A program made the position numbers and the translations under genes. Source: an uncultured Collinsella sp. (GTDB lineage: Bacteria; Actinomycetota; Coriobacteriia; Coriobacteriales; Coriobacteriaceae). Taken from it: a stretch of DNA of 64,000 nucleotides. The notes under the pieces were generated by a model. That model was not told where the DNA came from, ran no database searches, and worked only from the letters and a program-made list of their open reading frames with translations. The DNA is taken from the NCBI GenBank assembly GCA_905209455.1, contig CAJLTA010000003.1, positions 1 to 64,000 of the forward strand, read 5' to 3'. Below are positions 59,070 to 64,000 of this stretch, one piece after another. Numbering within the stretch: position 1 is the stretch's first letter; every line of letters starts with the position of its first letter.

Positions 59070-59968
59070 TACAGCACGCCTCCGATCATCAAAAGCAGCT
59101 GCGCGGTAATGCAGCCAAAGATAAGCGAATCGCTACGATCGAGCATGCCGCCGTGGCCCGGGATAAGGTTACCGGAATCCTTAATGCCCACACCGCGCTT
59201 GATGCGCGACTCGATGAGGTCTCCGATAACGCCCAGGACGGACACGACCACGCCGCACAGCAGCGCATAGGGCAGGCTGAGCTTGTAGAAGTGCGTCGCC
59301 CACAGGATGAGCCAAATCAAAACCGAGCCCAGGATGCCGCCGACAAACCCCTCCCAGCTCTTTTTGGGAGAGATCTTGGGAACCATCTTGTGCTTGCCGA
59401 TACGGCTACCCACGATGTAGGCAAACGAATCGGAGACCCAAAGGGACGCGCAAACGCCCACCGAAAGCAGGGCGCCGGCAAAACCGGGCACGGCATCGCG
59501 CAGCAGCACGATAGCCGACAGCATAAAGCCAGTGTAGATGGGACCCATGAGCGTCACGGCCACATCAGAGATGCGGGTACGCGGCGACCAAACATACCAA
59601 ATGCCCACAGCGAGCATCAGGGCAAAAAGCAGGGCATTCAGCAACATCGAATCGCCCAACGCCGACAGCGGAAAGAGTACGGCGGCAGCGATACCCATGC
59701 GCTCGTTAGCCATCTTGCCATCGAGCCTCGTCATACGGAAAAACTCATAGCAGCACAGACCGCTCATGACAGAAACAAAGATGGCCGTGGGCACAATACC
59801 CAAAACCAGGCACAGGATAAAGACAACGGCGTAGACGATACCAGCGGCGGCACGGGTAATAAAGCCCGCCAGCCACGAACCGGTGCCGTTCTTCGCTGCA
59901 GGCGCTCCCGCAGTGGCAGCTTTACGCGCAGGCGTCTTGGGAGCAGATGCCTTGGGACGATCGGACAC
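59069..59968 (-). CDS. cdsA: Phosphatidate cytidylyltransferase
   Basis: Makes CDP-diacylglycerol from phosphatidate and CTP, 299 aa, with about seven TM helices after a 33-residue Lys/Ala/Pro-rich cytoplasmic N-terminus. The signature KRGVGIKDSGNLIPGHGGMLDRSDSL near the C-terminus is complete. The start is GTG with GGAGG 7 bases upstream, 2 bp after uppS. Its product feeds pgsA. Confidence 0.95.
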   Translation of the reverse strand: MSDRPKASAPKTPARKAATAGAPAAKNGTGSWLAGFITRAAAGIVYAVVFILCLVLGIVPTAIFVSVMSGLCCYEFFRMTRLDGKMANERMGIAAAVLFPLSALGDSMLLNALLFALMLAVGIWYVWSPRTRISDVAVTLMGPIYTGFMLSAIVLLRDAVPGFAGALLSVGVCASLWVSDSFAYIVGSRIGKHKMVPKISPKKSWEGFVGGILGSVLIWLILWATHFYKLSLPYALLCGVVVSVLGVIGDLIESRIKRGVGIKDSGNLIPGHGGMLDRSDSLIFGCITAQLLLMIGGVL

Positions 59969-59970
59969 GA

Positions 59971-60765
59971 TTAAGCCTCCTCGGTCTTGCTCAGTCCACC
60001 AAACCTACGGTCACGGCCCTGATAGGCCAAAATGGCGTCGACAAGGCCCCAACGATCAAAGTCGGGCCAATAGGTATCGGTGACGTAGAACTCGGAATAA
60101 GCCACCTGCCACAGCAGATAGTTCGAAAGGCGCAGCTCACCAGAGGTGCGAATCACAAGCTCAGGATCGGGAAGACCGGCGGTATAAAGGTGAGAAGCCA
60201 CCATGTCGTCATCAATTGCGGCAGGGTCGATCTTACCGGCGGCAACGTCGAGTGCGATCTGACGGACAGCGCGAGTAATCTCGGCACGCGCGCCGTAGTT
60301 GACGGCAAGCGCCAGCGTCATACCGGTGTGATCGGCGCACTCGGCAAGACCGCGTTCAAAAACGTCGCGGGTCTTCTTGGGCAGCGCGGAAATATCACCC
60401 AAAAAGACAACGCGCACATTTTCGCGCTTTAGAAGCGGCAGCTCGTCAATGAACGTCTTGGCAAACAGATGCATCAAGACGTTGACCTCATGCTGCGGGC
60501 GGTTCCAGTTTTCGGTAGAAAACGCATAGGCCGAAAGCACGTCGACGCCCAGACGCACGCAGGCGGTAATAATCTCACGAAGGGAGACGATACCCGCCTT
60601 GTGGCCCTCGGTGCGTGCGAGACCGCGCGACGTGGCCCAACGACCGTTGCCGTCCATGATGCACGAGATATGGTGCGGAATGTTATTGAGATCAAGGTCG
60701 GAAAAACCGACGCCCGCAGGGGCGTCGGCAAAGTACTCGACCAGTTTATGCTCGTCGTATTGCAC
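59971..60765 (-). CDS. uppS: Isoprenyl transferase (undecaprenyl diphosphate synthase)
   Basis: cis-Prenyltransferase that makes the C55 carrier for peptidoglycan, 264 aa. Catalytic MDGNGRWA (about 37-44), AFSTENWNRP and the C-terminal RTSGELRLSNYLLWQVAYSE blocks are intact. The GTG start has GGAG 7 bases upstream, overlapping the frr end region (1-bp gap). cdsA follows by 2 bp. Confidence 0.96.
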   Translation of the reverse strand: MQYDEHKLVEYFADAPAGVGFSDLDLNNIPHHISCIMDGNGRWATSRGLARTEGHKAGIVSLREIITACVRLGVDVLSAYAFSTENWNRPQHEVNVLMHLFAKTFIDELPLLKRENVRVVFLGDISALPKKTRDVFERGLAECADHTGMTLALAVNYGARAEITRAVRQIALDVAAGKIDPAAIDDDMVASHLYTAGLPDPELVIRTSGELRLSNYLLWQVAYSEFYVTDTYWPDFDRWGLVDAILAYQGRDRRFGGLSKTEEA

Positions 60766-60766
60766 C

Positions 60767-61303
60767 TTAGATCTCCATGACCTCGGCTTCTTTTTCCTTC
60801 AGAAGCTCCTCGACCTTGGCGACATACTCATCAGTGTGCTTCTGGACCTTGGCCTGCTCGCGACGGACATCGTCCTCGGTGAGCTCCTCATCGCGCTCGA
60901 GCTTGTTGTTGAAGTCGCGACGGATGTTACGGATAGACACCTTGGCCTGCTCGGCGTACTCGCGGCACTCCTTGACGAGCTCGCGACGGCGCTCCTCAGT
61001 GGGAGCCGGGAACGGAAGACGAACGACGGTGCCATCGGAGTTGGGGGTAATACCCAGATCGGAAGCGCCGATGGCCTTGACGATAGCATTGATGAGTGCC
61101 TTGTCCCACGGCTCGATGAGCAGCATGTGGGCCTCGGGGGTCTTGACGGCGGCAACCTGCGTGACCGGCGTGGGAACACCGTAATAATCGACGGTGATGT
61201 CGGACAGAATGTTGGCATTGGCGCGGCCGGTACGGACCTTGGAGAAGTTATGCTTGAGGGACTCGAGCGACTTGTCCATATGGGCGGTGATGTTCTCTGC
61301 CAT
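60767..61303 (-). CDS. frr: Ribosome recycling factor
   Basis: Splits post-termination ribosomes with EF-G, 178 aa, about seven residues shorter at the N-terminus than E. coli RRF. The SKVRTGRANANIL loop (about 20-32), VTQVAAVKTPEAHMLLIEPWD and the long C-terminal helices are present. AGGAGG precedes the ATG, which is 2 bp after pyrH. The pyrH-frr-uppS-cdsA-dxr-rseP order is standard. Confidence 0.97.
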   Translation of the reverse strand: MAENITAHMDKSLESLKHNFSKVRTGRANANILSDITVDYYGVPTPVTQVAAVKTPEAHMLLIEPWDKALINAIVKAIGASDLGITPNSDGTVVRLPFPAPTEERRRELVKECREYAEQAKVSIRNIRRDFNNKLERDEELTEDDVRREQAKVQKHTDEYVAKVEELLKEKEAEVMEI

Positions 61304-61305
61304 GC

Positions 61306-62028
61306 TTAATCCTCCTGATAGACGAGCGTGCCGACGGGCTCACCCGAAAGCGCGCGCTTGACGGTGTCCTCGCCATCGATGTTGAGGACCAAAATCGGCA
61401 TACGGTTATCCTGGCACAGTGCCGTAGCCGTGGAATCCATAACCTGCAGGCCACGGACGAGCACCTCGTGATAGGTAATCTTGTCAAAACGGACGGCATC
61501 GGCGCACTTGACGGGATCCTTGTCGTAGATGCCGTCAACCTTGGTGGCTTTAATCAGAATCTCGGCGCCGATCTCGCACGCACGAAGAGCCGCGGCGGTG
61601 TCGGTCGTAAAGTACGGATTGCCCGAACCGGCGGCAAAAATAACGACGTTGCCCTTGGAAAGGTGGTTGATGGCGCGACGGCGAATATAGGGCTCGCAGA
61701 TCTCGTTCATCTGGATAGCGCTCATCACGCGGCAGGGAACATCGTTATGCTCGAAGGCATCCTGCAGGGCGAGCGCGTTCATAACGGTTGCCAGCATGCC
61801 CATGTAGTCGGCCTGAGCACGCTCCATGCCACCGGCAGCGCCGGCCATGCCGCGGAAAATATTGCCGCCGCCGACAACGACGCCGACCTCATGGCCAACG
61901 GCGAGCAGCTCCTTGACCTGCTTGGCAAGATGGTCGGTAACCTTGGGGTCGATGCCATATTGGCCGTCGCCCATCAGTGCTTCGCCGGAAAGCTTAAGAA
62001 GCACGCGTTTATATCGGATGTCGGACAA
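61306..62028 (-). CDS. pyrH: UMP kinase
   Basis: Phosphorylates UMP to UDP, a hexameric amino-acid-kinase-fold enzyme, 240 aa. [11 protein letters not shown] (about 10-20), [12 protein letters not shown] (about 50-61) and the [30 protein letters not shown] segment are intact. It starts at TTG with AGGAGG 6 bases upstream. It follows tsf across a terminator and small hairpin (62069-62084), so it probably has its own promoter there. Confidence 0.96.
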   Translation of the reverse strand: MSDIRYKRVLLKLSGEALMGDGQYGIDPKVTDHLAKQVKELLAVGHEVGVVVGGGNIFRGMAGAAGGMERAQADYMGMLATVMNALALQDAFEHNDVPCRVMSAIQMNEICEPYIRRRAINHLSKGNVVIFAAGSGNPYFTTDTAAALRACEIGAEILIKATKVDGIYDKDPVKCADAVRFDKITYHEVLVRGLQVMDSTATALCQDNRMPILVLNIDGEDTVKRALSGEPVGTLVYQED

Positions 62029-62087
62029 AGCGATCCTCCTTTAATTAGACTCTCAATATGATATCAAAGGCTCTGATAAGAGCCATG

Positions 62088-62121
62088 AAAAAGCAGGCTG
62101 TGAGTAAATCCCACAGCCTGC
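62088..62121 (-). terminator. Terminator of rpsB-tsf
   Basis: A 10-bp stem, GCAGGCTGTG with CACAGCCTGC (62093-62102, 62112-62121), is followed on the minus strand by TTTTT. Confidence 0.9.
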
Positions 62122-62145
62122 TCATTACCAGCTACAAGAGCTTAT

Positions 62146-63015
62146 TTACTCGCCACGGACCAGACGGTCAAAGGCAACGACGGTAATGGTGTCGCCGAGC
62201 TCCTTGGAGACCTGCTCAGCGTACTTCTTGATGGTGAGGGAGCTGTCCTTGATGAACTCCTGCTCGGTGAGCACGGACTGCTTGTAGAACTTCTCCAGAC
62301 GGCCGACAGCCATCTTCTCCTGGATAGCCTCGGGCTTGCCGGACTCGGCAGCCTGCGCCATGTAGATCTGCTTCTCGTGCTCGACGGTCTCGGCCGGAAC
62401 CTGATCGCGGGTAGCGCAGATCGGGGCGACGGCAGCAACCTGAAGGGCAACGTCGTGAGCGAAGGTCTTGAAGGACTCAGCCTGAGCGGTCTCGGCCTTC
62501 TCGAAGGCGAACTCGACGAGGACGCCAATCTTACCACCCATGTGGATGTAAGAAGCGAGCGCGCCGTTCTCGGCCTTGCGGGCAGCGAAGCGGGAGATCT
62601 TCATGTTCTCGCCCATGATGTGAATCATCTCGGTGAGCTCGGAGGAAACGGTCTCCTCGCCCATCGGCTTCTCGAGCAGAGCGTCGACGTCAGCAGGCTC
62701 GGTGGTAGCGACAACCTCAGCGACCTTGGAAGCAAAGCCGGTGAACTTGGCGTTGGAGCCAACGAAGTCGGTCTCGCAGGAGAGCTCGAGCAGAGCGCCG
62801 GTCTTGCCATCCTCGGAGACGAACGCGGCGACAGCGCCCTCGTTGGTCTCACGGCCAGCCTTCTTGGCAGCCTTGGCAAGGCCGTTCTTACGCAGAACGT
62901 CGACAGCGGCGTCCATGTCGCCGTCAGCCTCGACGAGAGCCTTCTTGCACTCCATCATCGGGGAGTCGGTCATCTCGCGGAGCTGCTTGACCATAGCGGC
63001 GGTAATCTGGGCCAT
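62146..63015 (-). CDS. tsf: Elongation factor Ts
   Basis: Nucleotide exchange factor for EF-Tu, 289 aa. N-terminal UBA-like domain with TAAMVKQLREMTDSPMMECKKAL (about 5-27), the EF-Tu-contacting CETDFVGSN and the GGKIGVLVEFA core are present. The ATG at 63015 follows AAAGGA; a start five codons upstream is unlikely. It is 45 bp after rpsB and is followed by a terminator. Confidence 0.97.
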   Translation of the reverse strand: MAQITAAMVKQLREMTDSPMMECKKALVEADGDMDAAVDVLRKNGLAKAAKKAGRETNEGAVAAFVSEDGKTGALLELSCETDFVGSNAKFTGFASKVAEVVATTEPADVDALLEKPMGEETVSSELTEMIHIMGENMKISRFAARKAENGALASYIHMGGKIGVLVEFAFEKAETAQAESFKTFAHDVALQVAAVAPICATRDQVPAETVEHEKQIYMAQAAESGKPEAIQEKMAVGRLEKFYKQSVLTEQEFIKDSSLTIKKYAEQVSKELGDTITVVAFDRLVRGE

Positions 63016-63060
63016 TGTGGTTCCTTTCAAAGAGATGAAAAAGAATTAACTAAGACTGAT

Positions 63061-63789
63061 TTACTCGGCCTTGGGCTCAGCGGCCATCTCGGCCTCGGAG
63101 ACCTGCTCCTTGCCGGAGCCAGCGAGGCAGGCGTCAGCCATGAGCTCGCACATAAGGGTGACAGCGGAGATAGCGTCATCGTTGCAGGGGATGCCGTACT
63201 CGACCTCGTCGGGATCGGAGTTGGTGTCGATCAGGGCGACGACGGGGATGTTCAGGCGCTGAGCCTCCTTGATGGCGTTCTCCTCGCGCTTGGTGTCGAT
63301 GACGAAGAGAGCCTGGGGCAGACCCTTCATGTCGCGGGCGCCACCGAGGTTGGTCTGGAGCTTGGTGAGCTCCTTGCCGAGAACAGCCTGCTCCTTCTTG
63401 GGCAGAACAGCCATGCGGCCGTCCTCGACCATGGCCTCGAGCTCCTCCATGCGGTTGATGCGGGAGCGGATGGTGACGAAGTTGGTCAGCATACCGCCGA
63501 GCCAACGCTGGTTGATGTAAGGCATGTTGGCGCGCTCAGCAGCGTTCTTGACGGCCTCCTGAGCCTGCTTCTTGGTGCCGACGAACAGCACGTTGCCGCC
63601 CTTGGCGACGTTCTTGACGAAGGTGTAGGCCTGGTCGGCGTCGAGGATGGTCTGCTTGAGGTCGAGGATGTAGATGCCGTTGCGCTCACCAAAGATGAAC
63701 GGCTTCATCTTGGGGTTCCAGCGACGGGTCTGGTGACCGAAGTGGCAGCCGGCCTCGAGCAGGGTGCGGATATTAATCTTGGTAGCCAT
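63061..63789 (-). CDS. rpsB: 30S ribosomal protein S2
   Basis: Small-subunit protein near the platform-head junction, 242 aa. [40 protein letters not shown] (read in pieces at about 5-44), [12 protein letters not shown] and the final [10 protein letters not shown] segments are intact. AGGAGG lies 8 bases before the ATG. The promoter at 63931-63959 gives a leader of about 135 nt with hairpins that could serve S2 autoregulation. Confidence 0.97.
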   Translation of the reverse strand: MATKINIRTLLEAGCHFGHQTRRWNPKMKPFIFGERNGIYILDLKQTILDADQAYTFVKNVAKGGNVLFVGTKKQAQEAVKNAAERANMPYINQRWLGGMLTNFVTIRSRINRMEELEAMVEDGRMAVLPKKEQAVLGKELTKLQTNLGGARDMKGLPQALFVIDTKREENAIKEAQRLNIPVVALIDTNSDPDEVEYGIPCNDDAISAVTLMCELMADACLAGSGKEQVSEAEMAAEPKAE

Positions 63790-63930
63790 GTTAAACCTCC
63801 TGTGGTTTGCCTCCGCGCGGGGTCATCCTCCAAAACCAACCCGGACATGTGCTACCAAAGCCCGGGCACCACGGTATGAAGTAGCCGCGCGTGCGTGATA
63901 AAAACATGTTGCCGTGAAGCAACCCGATGA
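63790..63930 (-). promoter_or_regulatory. rpsB leader region
   Basis: About 135 nt of untranslated leader with a GTTGC/GCAAC hairpin (about 63909-63923) and a CCCGG/CCGGG pairing (about 63840-63866). S2 controls its own operon through the leader in some bacteria; whether this RNA does so cannot be told. Confidence 0.4.
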
Positions 63931-63959
63931 ATGATAGCAGGAATGCTTCTTCCTGCCAA
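63931..63959 (-). promoter_or_regulatory. rpsB-tsf promoter
   Basis: On the minus strand TTGGCA (63959-63954), a 17-bp spacer and TATCAT (63936-63931), the latter preceded by TGC as an extended -10. Confidence 0.85.
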
Positions 63960-64000
63960 CCCGCAATCAAAACCACACACCTGAGTGCGGCGCGGGACGT

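Overview
The window is a 64 kb, gene-dense stretch of chromosome with about 58 protein genes. Nearly all are on the minus strand, in long operons with 1-20 bp overlaps or short gaps. High G+C, an actinobacterial integration host factor (mIHF), a methylthiotransferase trio, bifunctional AdhE, a SpoVS homologue in a housekeeping operon and the rny/recA/cinA/rodZ/ftsK order point to a Coriobacteriia gut anaerobe, most likely Collinsella. That placement is inference from protein resemblance. I saw no rRNA, tRNA, CRISPR array, transposase or phage gene.

Layout. 1-3.2 kb: SOS region. lexA and a membrane acyltransferase-like gene diverge from a LysM protein, nrdR and dut across three LexA boxes spaced exactly 28 bp. 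3.2-9.8 kb: rny, a GHKL ATPase, spoVS, miaB, miaA, hflX. 10-12 kb: recA-recX behind a LexA-controlled promoter. 12.2-21.3 kb: rnj, ftsK, rodZ, yajQ, rimO, pgsA, cinA. 21.3-21.9 kb: a non-coding gap with two large palindromic elements. 21.9-30.9 kb: rpsO, pnp, then dnaJ, mtaB, phoH, ybeY, dgkA, era, recO. 30.9-36.6 kb: rpsT, lepA, dusB, hemW, a membrane DnaJ variant. 36.7-40.8 kb: comEA-comEC-holA. 41-43.4 kb: mihF-gmk-rpoZ-thiI. 43.6-48.9 kb: pyrR-pyrB-pyrC-pyrK-pyrD-pyrF behind a leader that looks like an attenuator. 49.2-53.5 kb: the main plus-strand block, rpmB, adhE and a phosphotransferase. 53.7-63.8 kb: rpsB-tsf, then pyrH-frr-uppS-cdsA-dxr-rseP-ispG-proS.

The genes are mostly core: DNA repair and competence, RNA turnover and tRNA modification, translation, envelope and isoprenoid lipids, and pyrimidine synthesis. 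The most unusual signals lie outside or across the standard genes: (i) paired hairpin elements at 21.4-21.9 kb with an identical 24-nt motif, unrelated but self-complementary arms and compensatory changes in the inner stem; (ii) GACCAAA-type repeats at a helical-turn period upstream of both recA and comEA; (iii) a three-hairpin leader with an internal ORF ahead of pyrR; (iv) a DnaJ with a membrane tail; (v) a site-2 protease with an inserted winged-helix-like region.
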